Below are positions 33,867 through 44,444 of a stretch of DNA of 64,000 bases, one piece after another. The stretch's first letter is position 1; the number at the start of each line of letters is the position of its first letter. Position numbers and translations under genes: made by a program. The notes beneath the pieces are model-generated. The model was not told where the DNA came from. It saw only the letters and a program-made list of their open reading frames with translations, and made no database searches. The stretch is from Gigantopelta aegis (taxonomy: Eukaryota; Mollusca; Gastropoda; Neomphalida; Peltospiridae): positions 66,585,598 to 66,649,597 of the forward strand of contig NC_054701.1 in assembly GCF_016097555.1 (NCBI RefSeq), given 5' to 3'.

Positions 33867-35431
33867 AAGCTACCTACCTCTCTATTTGTGTTCAACAAAA
33901 TATATTGATATATTAATATTGGTAAATATATAATATCAGTACATGAAAGGTTAAACTTACCAGCATATGGTCTCAGAATGTTTGGTTTCAGTGGAAATGC
34001 TTCATCTGCAACAAAGACATAAGGAACTTTCGTGTTGGTTTCTGGAAGACAAGCAGGTTCTGGGATGTTTAATGTGCCATTTTCAAGTTCAGTGCCAAAT
34101 GATGATCTGCTGAATACGCCCCCGTCTGATTCTCTGCCATATGCTCCAATGCAAACTAATGTGAATTTGTATTTAGCATCAACTGCTGCCAACAGAATGA
34201 TTGAATGATATTTTTTGTAGTTGAAGTAATCACTTCCTGAACTAGGAGGTGCTTTGATGGAAACGTGTTTTCCATCTACAGAACCCAAGCACATTGGGAA
34301 ATTCCAATAACGCCAATTCTCCAAAGCAATACTGCGCCACTGTTCTGTTGATGGAACAGGCAGAAATTCGTCTTTAAGAACGGCCCAGAGTGCCTTGCAG
34401 GTTTCATACAGTATATTGTTAACAGTTGACTTCCCCAAACGGTAACTGTCGGCAACACTTTGTTAAGAATTTCCTGTTGCCAAAATAAGCAAAGTTATCG
34501 AGAGTCGTTCTGCAGCCGATACTGGCGTGTGATGTGTTTCATTGTGAGATATCAGTGGTGATATACGACGAAGCAAATCGTCGAATATGGTAGCATTCAT
34601 CCTGAATACCTATGATGTACATCAATGTCACTCAAGTATCTCATGTCGTGAACAAGTGAGTGAAATTCTCCGCTTACATTCCTACACATATTTATAGGTC
34701 TCACTGACCATTGTCTATTAAATTTTCGTTTTTTAGCCCTTCGACACCTATGTATTGCATATAATAGCACAGCTTCTTCTTCTGAGGAGGAGTCCATACC
34801 GGTATGTAGCGCGTGTCTCAACAACACCCAAAGTATGAATTGTCAGCCGTAAAAGAAACGCACGTGAATAGTACGTAATGGACTCGTTTGTTGCACGGCG
34901 AGTTTGAGAAAAGCGGACCGAGTATGAACACAGTCACGAAGGAGGGTTCCGAGTACACGTCGACCAATATCGGCGCAGAAGTATGAACCTAGCTTAAGTC
35001 CTAAAACTTCTAGATTATTGCTAGTTGGTTGAATTTTAATTTCTAGATGAGGAATATTATTCTTGATTAGTGTGGCTAGTCCACCTCGGGTGGTGTTGTC
35101 TCTGTTTTTAAAGTAACTAGTGTAGCCTGGTATTTTAAAGTTTTTAGTCGTTTTATTTTTGTTTGCTTTATTTTGTACGCCAGCTCCTAGCCATGTTTCT
35201 TGTAGGGAAATAATATCTGGCTTGTTGTTGTAGGTGCTAATTAGTTGAATGAGCTCGGCACCATGTCCCATTGAATGGAGGCCTTTAGCGTTCCACTGGA
35301 GAACGACGCTAAGGCCCTTATTTCCTATGTTGGATTTATTATTGGGGGCGTATGGAGACGTATCTCCCATGCCGCGGTCCCGAAGTTAGTTAGGGGTTTT
35401 TTCAGGGGTTTTTTATTTATAATACCTAGTA

Positions 35432-36960
35432 TTAGTTTATTGTAAGCTTAAGGTTGTTTTTGATGTTGGAGATTTTTAAGACTAGCGTTTCTATCAGAGA
35501 TTTTAGTTTGCTAACCTGGGTTTGTTCATTGGATTTTACTTCGTCTGCATAGGAGACATTTTTTGTCACTAACGTTGGTTTTATGGATTGATATACTGGT
35601 TTGTTTATGTTTACCTGCGGATTTCTGTTGTTTGGTTGCCGAAGCGCTTTTTGAAAGTGGTGGCATCGATTGTCATGGGCCATGTGCCGACTTAGGCAAT
35701 TGGGGCACTGGATGGGATTTGTGCTGGGTGAGTTGCGAGAGCTTCTCGCATGTTTTTGGCCACATCTATAGCAGGTGGGTAGTTTCCGGTCATTGCGGCA
35801 TCTGTTGGCTCCATGTCCCCACTGCTGGCAGTGGTGACATTTACTAGGTTTTCGCTCAAAAGGAAGAAGCGAGTATCGGCGGCCTTGTACAAATATGTGG
35901 TGGTCGTTGGTGGTGCTGGTAGTGACGAGTATGTACCCGTTAGTCCAGGTGGTGACATCGTGAAGTTTCAAGTGTGGGTTGTTGGCTGTCAAGGTAGTCA
36001 GGGCGGTGTCTTGGGATGGGAGGGGATAGAGTTTGACTAACCATTTGTCGGTAAGGTTAGGTCCTGACGTTTTGTCGTTAGGGGAGTTGAAGGGGCAGTT
36101 GGTGGGGGTGGGGTTTTGACTGTGGATTTGGGGCTGGCTGGCTGAAATACCAGTGGTTTTAATGGAGACTTCTTTGTAGAAAGGTCCCATTCCCGTGGGG
36201 GTAGGAGTGGATGAGGGGGTAGGGTTAGAGGCAGTGGTAGGAGCAGGGGTTGGGGAAGGAGGTGGTGATGGAGTGAGAGAAGGAGAGGGGACAGTGGTAG
36301 GGATTGGGGAAGAGGTAAAGATAGGCATAGTTTTGGAAGTGGTGGCTAGGGGGATGGTGCTGCCGAATTTAATGTTCTTGGGCGCTTCAGCGGGTTTGTT
36401 ATCTGGTTTTGTTCTTTTAGAGGTTGCTTTACTTTTTTCTTTTTTTTTTAATGAATTTAGCGGCTGTCGGGTATTTGGTGGATTGTATTGGGCTCCTGAG
36501 GTTTTTGTTAGCAAGACGTTTAATGACGGCTGTTCTGAGTGAAAGGTTAGCTGGGTAGATTAGGGGCAGTGCTAAGCCCTAGTCCCAGTTTACTATTAAG
36601 TCTGTTGTGTCTTTTTGTGCTTACCGGGATGTTCGTGCTGCTTGGTTGACTGTTGTCGTTTGCCAGTGGCTTGGCGGCGGACGTTGTGCCTTCGGTGGGG
36701 TCCGCCGCAGACAGCTGATTCTTATGGTTGCATTCCCAATCTGGAGCTCGACACGGTAAGACGTGTTTGTTTCGCTTGTACACACTGCACGTCTTTCGTG
36801 TGCTCGACTTGGGGATCCTTCGTTTTGGGGATTCTTTTTTAGCGAGATTCCTTGCCTCCACGTCATATCTCCCGCTGAGTATGTCGACTTGTTTTTTCGT
36901 GACTCGTATGAAGGCCATTCTGCATTCTTCATTCTCCGGAGTCGGGCCCGTCCGCACCAC
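35432..36960 (-). pseudogene. LINE ORF1, gag-like with CCHC zinc knuckles
   Basis: The first part (36960-36547) is basic and ends at a stop. A frame change near 36543 leads into 36514-35432, 360 codons. That part has a Pro/Ser/Thr-rich stretch (about residues 60-130) and then C-x2-C-x4-H-x4-C (CHHCQQWGHGANRC). A second and third cysteine knuckle follow (CYRCGQKHA, CPNCLSRHMAHDNRC). The product would coat the LINE RNA. The protein would otherwise be about 500 residues. It is disrupted by the frameshift. Confidence 0.8.
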
Positions 36961-37979
36961 TATACCAACCCATGACGACTGGACTATACCCTAGTCCGAT
37001 ACTCTCTCTCTCTCGTTTAGACGAATCCGGCTTCTCAAGATCTGTATTTCAGCACAGCACTACACCTTCTACCTCTAATGACTGTCAATCTAGGGGTTTT
37101 CTTGACGGGATGCAACCCATCTCGTCCCTAAAAGCTGTGCACCCAAACGGCCTTAACGAGGCCACTCACGTGGACATATCGGACTTTAAACTTTTAGATC
37201 TGCGTTCAAACTTTTATGTCGAAATTACTTAAATAGTCCGATCCTCTCTTCTTTCTCTCATTTAATTTTGGCTGTCCTTCTAAAATGCTCCAAATTATAT
37301 AAATATTCGGCCGAGCAATCAGTTCTTTTTTTGGGGGGGTTGTAACTTTTTTGTAACTTTTTCTCTTTTTTAAATTTATTCTATTAACTTTTTCACTAAT
37401 TGCTATTTTCAAAATTCTGCCCATTTTTTAACTGTCCAGAGACAAGCTCCTGGCTATCTAGAGACAGGCCCCGGGACGGACATGCTCGAAACTCTAGTGG
37501 TATATGAGCATATAAAAATTATTCGCACTCGCACTAAGGCTTCTACCAGGGGTGGCTAAGACTTTGAATTTATTGTTAAGTTTCACCTCTGGGTGGATAT
37601 CTACGTCTGAATCATTATCTGAACCTAGTTCTAGTTCTAATCTTTTGACTAAGGTTGGGAGAGCCTCTCCGTTTGATAGAGCTACGTGGGGTGGGTGGGT
37701 GGGGCAGGTCATTTGTTGAAATCTGGGGGGTCAAGCTTACAAATTCAACGTCAGGGTTGATGTTAGTAGAATTGGCTACTACTGCCGCCTTAATCTTGGT
37801 GGGTGGGGGTGGGGTGGGGGGGGCCTAGGGGAGGCTGATACCGTCTTATCGTCATCTGTTTCGGCCGTGTTTTGAACTTCCACATGTATTTCCGCTATGT
37901 TATCAGGGGTGTGTGGGTTAGGTCCGTTATGTTAGTTGATTTTGATATCGGGGGTCTCAACTTCCATTTTGGTAGGTTC
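36961..37979 (-). other. Leader region of the jockey-like LINE
   Basis: Lies 5' of ORF1 on the minus strand. Segments such as ggactttaaacttttagatc, ccttctaaaatgctccaaat and tatataaatattcggccgag recur at 61697-61860 and again at 62020-62190. Another segment, gaaactctagtggtatatga, recurs at 63926-63945. This fits a repeated LINE leader with promoter-like units. No coding capacity is visible. Confidence 0.55.
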
Positions 37980-38368
37980 TTAAAGGGACATTCCCGAGTT
38001 TTCTGCACTTTTAAGGTGTTATCGACTAATATAGCCTTTTTAACGATTGTAATTGCATATCAAATATATTTTTTCTGCATAAAATATTAGTGGCTGTATA
38101 TTAAACTTGTTTCTGATTGTTCTAATATTTTTAATAGGTTAAATTTCATTTTATTTCCTAAAATATTATTTTTTTCGTACGTACGAAATTATTTAAAAAC
38201 AGAATCCAGTTTGGGCTCCTTACAAATATTAAGACGACCAGAAACACATTGAATATACAGACACTGATATTCTAAACAAGAAATATTTAATATGTAAGTT
38301 TAATCGTAGAAATATTTTATTAGTCGGAAATATCTTATAACATAGCAAACTCAGGAATGTCCCTTTAA
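37980..38368. mobile_element. piggyBac-type MITE with TTAA ends, second full copy
   Basis: The ends are TTAAAGGGACATTCCCGAGT and the reverse complement of TTAAAGGGACATTCCTGAGT. The element is 389 bp and nearly colinear with 17335-17717 (tcgtacgtacgaaattattt and gacgaccagaaacacattga in both). It is inserted in LINE leader sequence. Confidence 0.92.
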
Positions 38369-38990
38369 TTAATCTATGGCTAGAGCTTTAAATATATGGG
38401 TGGGTAAGTTTTGCGGTTAGGCAATCGCAAGAGATAATGAACAAAGGAACAAAGGAAAATAACAGACCTAACATGTAATACAATATTGAGACTAAGAAGA
38501 ATTAAAAACACAACTGTGATAAGACTAGAACGAAAAATGTAAACGCCTACCATTATGTAAATGCGGGTTTTTAGTCGAGAGTGAAATAAACCAAGGTCAG
38601 GTCATAGGGCTTTACGTGCACATTCAGAGCAAGCTGTTGTAGCGCACACCTATCCTGGGCACAAGAGCCGGCTCCTCCGTCCAGGACAGGAAATCAAAAT
38701 AAACCCACCAAACTAAACTTAATATACCCCTTAATGCAAAAACTCAATAGTGGTGTCTAGACTATAAATAATTTAAAACCAATAATTAAAAACTAATAAT
38801 TCAAGACCAAACCCAACCTAATTACTTTCCCCACTAATAACTACCATTTATAAACTTAATATTACTCCAATTAGTTAATTACTATAACCAGCTTTAATTA
38901 CCTAACACTAACATAATAATAACATAATGATATGAGACTTATACAAATAGAGTTATTTCCCTTACATCACTTATATAATTCAAATCCATT
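38369..38990. repeat. AT-rich repeat including the gtgcacattcagagcaagct block
   Basis: 38617-38790 matches 29470-29560, in the same orientation and on the other side of the LINE. The rest is AT-rich without genes. Whether the pair marks a duplication flanking the LINE or two separate insertions is unclear. Confidence 0.5.
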
Positions 38991-38999
38991 TCCGCTACA

Positions 39000-40215
39000 A
39001 CGGCAGTGGAGGCGTTTTCGTCACCAAACGACGTCGCACGAAGGCGCTGAAATCAGTACCTTGTGTGGCCACTAGCGGCAGCAATTTCTGCGTGACATCT
39101 CCTTGGCGTAGACCGAATGAGTCTCTGAATCCGGGCAAGTGGAATTCTAGCTCATTCTTCCTGCAGTGTATGTGACAGTCACGCTGGCGTACACGTCTGT
39201 CCAGTTAGTCCCATAGATGTTCAATGAGGTTGAGATCTGGCGATCTTGATGGCCATGGCAGCACATTAATGTTCTCATTCTGTAGGAAATCCATTGTTAC
39301 ACGTGCCGTATGCGGCCTGGCATTGTCCTGCTGAAAGAGCTCTCTGTCGATCCAAAATGGGAAGCATGTGACGGCAAAGAATTTCATCCCGGTAGCGTAC
39401 AGCTGTCAGGTTGCCTTGTACGAACACAAGTTCACTTCTGTCGGTGTACGAGATGGCTCCCCACATCATGACACTCCCTCCACCGAATCTGTCAACTTGG
39501 GCGACGCAGTTGTTGGCAAAGCGTTCATTGCGGCGTCTGTAAACACGTTGTCGTCCATCACGTCGGTGTAGAAGGAAACGTGACTCGTCGCTGAACCATA
39601 CACGCCGCCAGTTTCCCAAGTTTCACCCCTGTACATTCGTACATCAGCGAACACGTAAATGTCGATGTTGACGTCGCAGGACCTGGACGGGGCCAACATA
39701 CGGTCTCCTAGGCCGTAAACCAGCTTCTCGAAGTCAGTTCCAAATGGTTTGTGCAGACACCCTTCTCAAACCAGGTATGCGTCCAGCAGTGTTCGTTGCT
39801 GTGGAAGTTCAGTGACGCAAGTGCAGAACCCGGATGTAGCGATCTTGTGCTGCAGTTGTTATGCGAGGTCTTCCACTTCTGGGCCGGTCTTCAGCTGATT
39901 GAAACTGCTGGTACCTGTCCCAGAAACGTCATTGCGAGCATTGCAGCTTTAAATACCCATCACTACCCCCAATCTTGTTCCCGAATTTCACGTGCATTCG
40001 CCAAAATCTGACCATTTCACGCCGATTTCCTGCAATTGTCGCACAACGTGCGTTAAATTTGTTTTAGGGTGCATTTGGGCATGCTGTCCATTCCAGGAAC
40101 ATTAACAAACATGGTCATTCAGCAACATTGTAATAAAAAACCACGATATTTTGTAAAATCAAACACTTTTCTTCTTTCCCTATCACCTATGAATTTCTTT
40201 TTTGACAGAGTATAT
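39000..40215 (-). pseudogene. Tc1-like transposase, degraded, minus strand
   Basis: The minus-strand frames give FSDESRFLLHR (first Asp), then RFGGGSVMMWGAI, then QQDNARPHTARVTMDFL (second Asp), and SPDLNPIEHLWD (Glu), a DD34E catalytic triad spread over two frames (39619-39275 and 39387-39205) with a frame change near 39310. The N-terminal DNA-binding part (39700-40130) is decayed. The right end (40190-40215) carries a TIR, tatactctgtcaaaaaagaa on the minus strand, next to TA. No TIR is found at the left end near 39000. Its missing end may be the fragment at 23195. Confidence 0.8.
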
Positions 40216-40310
40216 AACTTGAAAGGGGTTGCAAGATAAAAAGCTCGCTTGTTACATCGTTATCTAAACCTCGCGAAATAACCACGATATCAAAACGTAT
40301 TAACCTGATA
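40216..40310 (+). repeat. Right half of a palindromic repeat (paralogue of 61122-61305)
   Basis: acttgaaaggggttgcaaga, then agctcgcttgttacatcg, then ataaccacgatatcaaaacg match 61130-61300, but only one arm of the palindrome is kept. It lies between two Tc1-like elements. Confidence 0.75.
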
Positions 40311-41349
40311 TTCTATATATACTCTTCAAAAGAAGAAACACAAAACCACATTGTCGTAACATTTGGAGAATTGATTTAATTATTGAATGGTGAGTCCGAT
40401 AATTACCAAATGTTGCAGGATTGTTCACAATTCACTCTAGTCCATTGTGAGTAAGTGATAGGACACACCACCAAGGTCAAGGTCATCTGGAGTCAATACG
40501 CAGTTTGCCGCATAACGTTCACCACGACACCTATACACGCGACATCTTCCATCATGACGTCGGAGCAGAAATCGGGACTCGTCACTGAACCACACCTGTC
40601 TCCATCGCAGTTGAGGCCATTGTCGATGAATCTGGCACCACTGCAGTCGGAGTCGACGGTGTTGTGGTGTTAAGATGACACCTCGAACTGGACGTCTGGC
40701 ACGAATTCCTACCTCACGTAGGCGGTTCCGTACGGTCTGGTCGGATATCCTGCGCAAACCTGGTATTGCTGCGGCTGTGGAGGTGGCAGTAGTCAATCGT
40801 TCCCGAAGGTGGCGTACCCGGATGTAGCGGTCCTGCCCGGGGGTAGTGACCCGTGGTCGACCGGATCTAGGGAGGTCACGTGTTGATCCATGTTGCTGGT
40901 AACGGTCCCACAGTCTGGAGATGGTGCTTGGGGACACATGGAATGCCCTGGCAACGGCCGTTCTGGATACGCCTGCGTCTAGTCGGCCGATGGCATTGTT
41001 TCTCTGCGGTTCACTGAGACGTGGCATGTTCTGGATTGTCAACTGTCGGCCAGATACAGAGGCCAGGCAAGCGAACACCCTGCACTTTTATACTGTCGGT
41101 GTTCATGTTGCACGTGCAGACAACGCACGTGCAGTGGTGACATGGTTTGCACGTGGCTGCGTTTTTGCGAATATTCACATTTTGGAACTTTATTGTACAG
41201 TAGCTGCGTTTTATCGAATGTAACCGTGGGAATGTGTTTGGGACATGCAATGACCTTATATTCACAAAGCATGAACCGGTAGGAAACATAAAATCGGAGT
41301 TATAACCCATTTGTACCCTTTTGCGTTTCTTTTTTTTAAAGAGTATATA
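40311..41349 (-). mobile_element. Internally deleted Tc1-like element with intact N-terminal half
   Basis: The TIRs (tatatactcttcaaaagaag at left; tatatactctttaaaaaaaa on the minus strand at right) sit next to TA on both sides. The minus-strand frame 41078-40437 keeps the paired helix-turn-helix DNA-binding region (VARAFHVSPSTISRLWDRYQ; SDQTVRNRLREVGI) and the first catalytic Asp (FSDESRFLL). After residue about 195 the frame passes into deleted sequence and stops at 40437, so the second Asp and the Glu are missing. It could bind TIRs but not cut DNA. Confidence 0.85.
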
Positions 41350-41361
41350 TCGCCCGAGTGA

Positions 41362-41761
41362 AAAAAAAGTAAAGTTTGTTTTATTTAACGACGCCACTAG
41401 AGCACATTTATTTTTTTATCTTATCATCGGCTATTGGACGTCAAACATATGGTCATTCTGACACTGTTTTTAGAGGAAACCCGCTGTCTCCACATAGGCT
41501 ACTCTTTTACGACAGGCAGCAAGGGATCTTTTATTTGCACTTCCCACAGGCAGGATAGCACAAACCATGGCCTTTGTTGAACCAGTTATGGATCACTGGT
41601 CGGTGCAAGTGGTTTACACCTACCCATTGAGCCTTGCGGAGCACTCACTCAGGGTTTGGAGTCGGTATCTGGATTAAAAATCCCATGCCTCGACTGGGAT
41701 CCGAACCCAGTACCTACCAGCCTGTAGACCGATGGCCTAACCACGACGCCACCGAGGCCGG
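41362..41761 (-). mobile_element. SINE, full length, minus strand, 12-bp target duplication
   Basis: It has the same head type as 12200-12580 (on the minus strand ggtaggtactgggttcggat), but the tail ends with a ctctagtggcgtcgttaaat type. Flanks tcgcccgagtga at 41350-41361 and 41762-41773 are identical. It inserted just beyond the right end of the Tc1-like element. Confidence 0.95.
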
Positions 41762-41773
41762 TCGCCCGAGTGA

Positions 41774-42384
41774 TTTACAAAAATAAACAATCCCGAAAAG
41801 CCCCAACCCTCTCACTTTTGGAGTTGAATAGCAGGGAAAATATGCAACATATTACTAGTGTTCGGTATACGGTCTGAAAATAGCATTCGAATATTCGATG
41901 GAAATGACGTGGGAATATTCGAATACTAACTAAACAACTTTTAATAACCCACAAAAAGCAAGTTACCACAAAAAACAAATAAAAATCATAATGCAATACT
42001 TAGTGACTGGTAGCCAACCTAGCTACACAGTTTGATTTTTCGTCTTAATATTCTTGAAATAAACAGTATGACCAAAAACAAATTTGCGGCAGGATCATAT
42101 TGCATGTTGGCGATGGGTTTGTTTGTTTTCTTGTGGGGGGTTTTGTGTTTCGTTTGTTTGTTATTATTTTGAAAAATGTATTTGTTGTTTGTTTTTGGGG
42201 TGGGTTTTTTGTATTTTGTGTGTGTTTTTTGTTTTGTTGGGGGCGGGGGGGAGGAAGGGGGGTCTTTTTGTTTTTTGTTTGTTGGAGGTTTTTATTCAGA
42301 AAATATAACATTCTGACCGTGCTCAAGACGCTTCTTGAATTACCGACTGGACGGATTCGTATGGATTTATTTAACATTTTAAAG
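41774..42384 (-). repeat. Composite repeat, reverse copy of 15988-16560
   Basis: The segments TTCGAATATTCG (41885-41925), a T/G-rich tract (42110-42290) and gcgtcttgagcacggtcaga (minus strand, near 42320) occur in the same order as at 15988-16560 on the other strand. There is no gene. The 105- and 119-codon frames are low complexity. Confidence 0.7.
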
Positions 42385-42530
42385 GGATTTTTTAACGACG
42401 CCAATGGAGCAAATTGATTAATTAATCATTGACTATTGGTTGTCATACATTTGGTAATTATGACTCGTAGTCAACAGAGGAAATCCGTTACATTTTGCCT
42501 AATGCAGCATGGGATCTTTTATATGCACTT
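42385..42530 (-). mobile_element. SINE 3' half, minus strand, cut by an LTR
   Basis: The tail (tttaacgacgccaatggagc) and body (gggatcttttatatgcact) are typical, but the copy ends exactly where the LTR begins at 42531. The retrotransposon therefore inserted into this SINE. Confidence 0.85.
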
Positions 42531-42995
42531 TGTTACAGTACGTGGGTTCTAAATATTAAAATTGCTTAACTATACTATCAAACTAACTAATAGTAACTGT
42601 GGAAAGAAAAACAAAAATAATTTAACTGGTTTCACTAGTGATATTTTAAACCATTACTTAATTTTACAATGTATACAGTTCAAAACAATACTTGTGTACG
42701 AATGCCACCATTATTAAGTCCAGTCCATAGGCATCACACAACAGTTCACAAGTCTGTTCCAATAACAAAAACCACCACATGTCGAACACAAACATGGCCA
42801 CTGTCCTCTACTCCGCAACGCACTGCACGAGCTTGCACGATTTCCTCTTCCCTTTATCCACCAGTTGCCACCGACTCTCCGCACTTCAGTTACGCAGTAA
42901 CATAGCTAGAAGAAACTAGACTATTCATTAATAACTGGTTAACCCCTTATATTCTAGGGATAACACAAATGTTGACATGCGGTAATTATATAACA
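42531..42995 (-). repeat. 3' LTR of the Gmr1-like retrotransposon
   Basis: The block of 465 bp starts TGTTACAG and ends TATAACA on the plus strand (TGTTATAT..CTGTAACA on the minus), with the inverted TGTTA/TAACA ends expected of an LTR. A minus-strand TATA box-like segment (gaatataagggg near 42950) fits an LTR promoter. A purine tract (tgggggagggggt on the minus strand, 42996-43008) lies immediately upstream as the polypurine tract. The 5' LTR is missing. Confidence 0.75.
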
Positions 42996-43008
42996 TACCC
43001 CCTCCCCC

Positions 43009-43014
<6 letters not shown>

Positions 43015-43068
<54 letters not shown>
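43015..43068. repeat. (TA)n microsatellite
   Basis: About 26 AT steps next to the polypurine tract of the LTR retrotransposon. Confidence 0.95.
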
Positions 43069-43070
<2 letters not shown>

Positions 43071-43197
43071 TTTTTTACCAAAATCTAATATATGGAGTAA
43101 AAACAAAAAACAACCCCACAAATATATTGCTATCTGTAAATCATGTACATACTAGTATATTCTATTATTACCTAAACTCTCGACAAAGTATCGGCGA

Positions 43198-44440
43198 TCA
43201 GATTGTTTTTTCCAGAGACATTATGTTTAGGTCATAAGGCTGTAAAATTAAACTCCACCTTAATAATCTCTGATTCTTAGACTTAAATTTCTTCAAAAAA
43301 ATTAATGAATTGTGATCAGTTTTAACTGTCACATTGCCTGTACCACAAGACACGTAAACCTCAAAATGCTGAATTGCAAGAACTAACCCTAAGGCTTCTT
43401 TTTCAATAGTTGAATAAACGTTTTGGTGTTTGTTTAATTTCTTGGAAAAGTAATCGACCCCTTTTTCATCAACCTGTAGCAAAACTGCTCCTACACCAAC
43501 ATCACTGGCATCAATCGCAAGCTTAAATGGCTTTTGGAAATTTAATGCCATCAAAACAGGTTCACTAGACAGAACTGCCTTTAACTGATCAAAAGCATGC
43601 TCACAAGATTCTGACCAATTAAATTTTACATTCTTTTTCAGCAAGTTCGTAAGTCGTTCTGCTAAATCAGCAAAATTTAGCACAATTTTGCAATAGAACC
43701 CACACATGCCTAGAACGTGTAACAATTCCCTTTTATTGGTAGGATCGGGTAACTCAACTATAGCTTTAATTTTTGCAGACCGAAGGAACACCTTTCCTTG
43801 ACCTACGATGTGCCCTAAGTAGCACACATGACCTTGAGCAATCTCACTCTTAGCCAAATTAATCACCATCTTTGCACAAGTAAGTCTCTCAAAAAACTGC
43901 ATAAGGTGAGTTTTCCAGTCATCACTGAAAACCACCACATCATCAATATATGTAACACAAAAATCTAAGTCCTTAGTCACTTGATCCATTAACCATTGAA
44001 ATGTGGCGGGAGCATTCTTCATACCAAACAGCATAACCTTACTTTGATACAAGCCGTTTGGAGTTAAGAAGCTGACACCTCCTTTGCTTTATCTGTAAGG
44101 GGTACTTGCCAGTAACCTTTCAACAAATCAAATTTAGTTACAAATTTTGTATTACCTATTTTATCTATGAATCTTCTATTCCGGGAATGGGGTAAGAATC
44201 AGTTTTACTTACAGTGTTTACCTTTCTGTAATCGATACAAAATCTGGATGTACCATCTGGTTTTGGAATCAAAACAATCGAAGAACTCTAACTACATGAA
44301 CTCGGTTCAATGATGTTGTGATCTAGCATGTACTTAATTTCCTTTTGAACGTGAGCACACCTTTCTGGATTCATTCTGTAAGGATGTTTTTAATGGGACG
44401 ATTATTGTCAACATCTACATCATGAACAACAAGAGGCGTA
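43198..44440 (-). pseudogene. Gmr1-like reverse transcriptase and RNase H
   Basis: The N-terminal RT part near 44400-44060 is readable in several frames (VLIPKPDGTSRFCIDYRKVN, KFDLLKGYWQVPLT), with stops near 44288 and 44180 and a frameshift near 44070. The open frame 44052-43198 carries MKNAPATFQWLMD, the catalytic YIDDVVVFSDDW, the thumb (LHVLGMCGFYCKIV), and RNase H with LAIDASDVGVGAVL, EKEALGLVLAI and KTDHNSLIFL. The C-terminus ends within a few residues of the RNase H domain, as expected if no integrase follows. Confidence 0.85.
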
Positions 44441-44444
44441 CATC

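Larger units (their letters stand above)
32982..34830 (-). pseudogene. Harbinger DDE transposase, three exons, disrupted
   Basis: The N-terminus at 34827-34615 is acidic then basic (DSSSEEEAVLLYAI). A frameshift lies near 34614, and a TAA at 34463-34465 lies in the helix-turn-helix region (SVADSYRLGKSTVN continues after it). The core (34438-33961) has GSVDGKHV (first D) and VADEAFPLKPNILRPYAG (second D). A donor at 33960 joins an acceptor at 33414. The next exon supplies [17 protein letters not shown] with the catalytic Glu. A one-base insertion near 33301 shifts the frame before the C-terminal MVKAAIVLHNYLLSF part (33296-32982). The three catalytic residues are present, but at least three lesions prevent expression as one protein. 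Confidence 0.85.
31145..34992. mobile_element. PIF/Harbinger DNA transposon, about 3.85 kb
   Basis: The ends read gattcatacttcagtcgcc (31143 on the plus strand) and ggttcatacttctgcgccg (34992 on the minus strand), short inverted repeats with matching subterminal cgac/cgacg motifs. Inside are two divergent genes, the hallmark of the superfamily: a MADF-BESS DNA-binding partner on + (31382-32920) and a DDE transposase on - (32982-34830). It splits the endonuclease codons of the surrounding LINE exactly. A clean 3-bp target duplication could not be confirmed by eye. Confidence 0.85.
30140..35370 (-). pseudogene. LINE ORF2 endonuclease and linker, split by Harbinger
   Basis: The N-terminal half at 35370-34993 reads LQWNAKGLHS, ISLQETWL and TRGGLATLIKN, the start of an exonuclease-endonuclease-phosphatase domain. 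After the insertion the second half at 31144-30660 gives VINVYSPPG, ILVGYFSCHNTLWG (where GDFN would be expected) and SDHLPIL. Two active-site residues of the GDFN motif are changed, so decay is advanced. A linker with KPVKWWTDEIKAKYSLR-type sequence follows in another frame near 30500-30560. Confidence 0.8.
29850..36960 (-). mobile_element. Jockey-like LINE, minus strand, interrupted and truncated
   Basis: Reading on the minus strand: ORF1 (36960-35432), ORF2 endonuclease first part (35370-34993), a PIF/Harbinger insertion (34992-31145), endonuclease second part (31144-30660), the linker to the reverse transcriptase (30620-30138), a MITE, and about 25 codons of the RT start (PITLAELKATLK). 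The RT catalytic domain and the 3' end are missing. Frameshifts occur near 36543 in ORF1 and near 30520-30650 in ORF2. The gag-like ORF1 with zinc knuckles plus an apurinic-type endonuclease places it with jockey-like LINEs. The exact clade was not tested. Confidence 0.82.

Noticed and set aside
35563..36542. Plus-strand ORFs of 75-115 codons, Gly/Val-rich
   Set aside because: They are antisense to LINE ORF1, and the Pro/Thr-rich coding strand explains their composition.
29470..38690. Direct repeats flanking the jockey-like LINE as LTRs
   Set aside because: The gtgcacattcagagcaagct blocks also occur at 62380 alone and lie outside any LTR-type structure. More likely a dispersed repeat.
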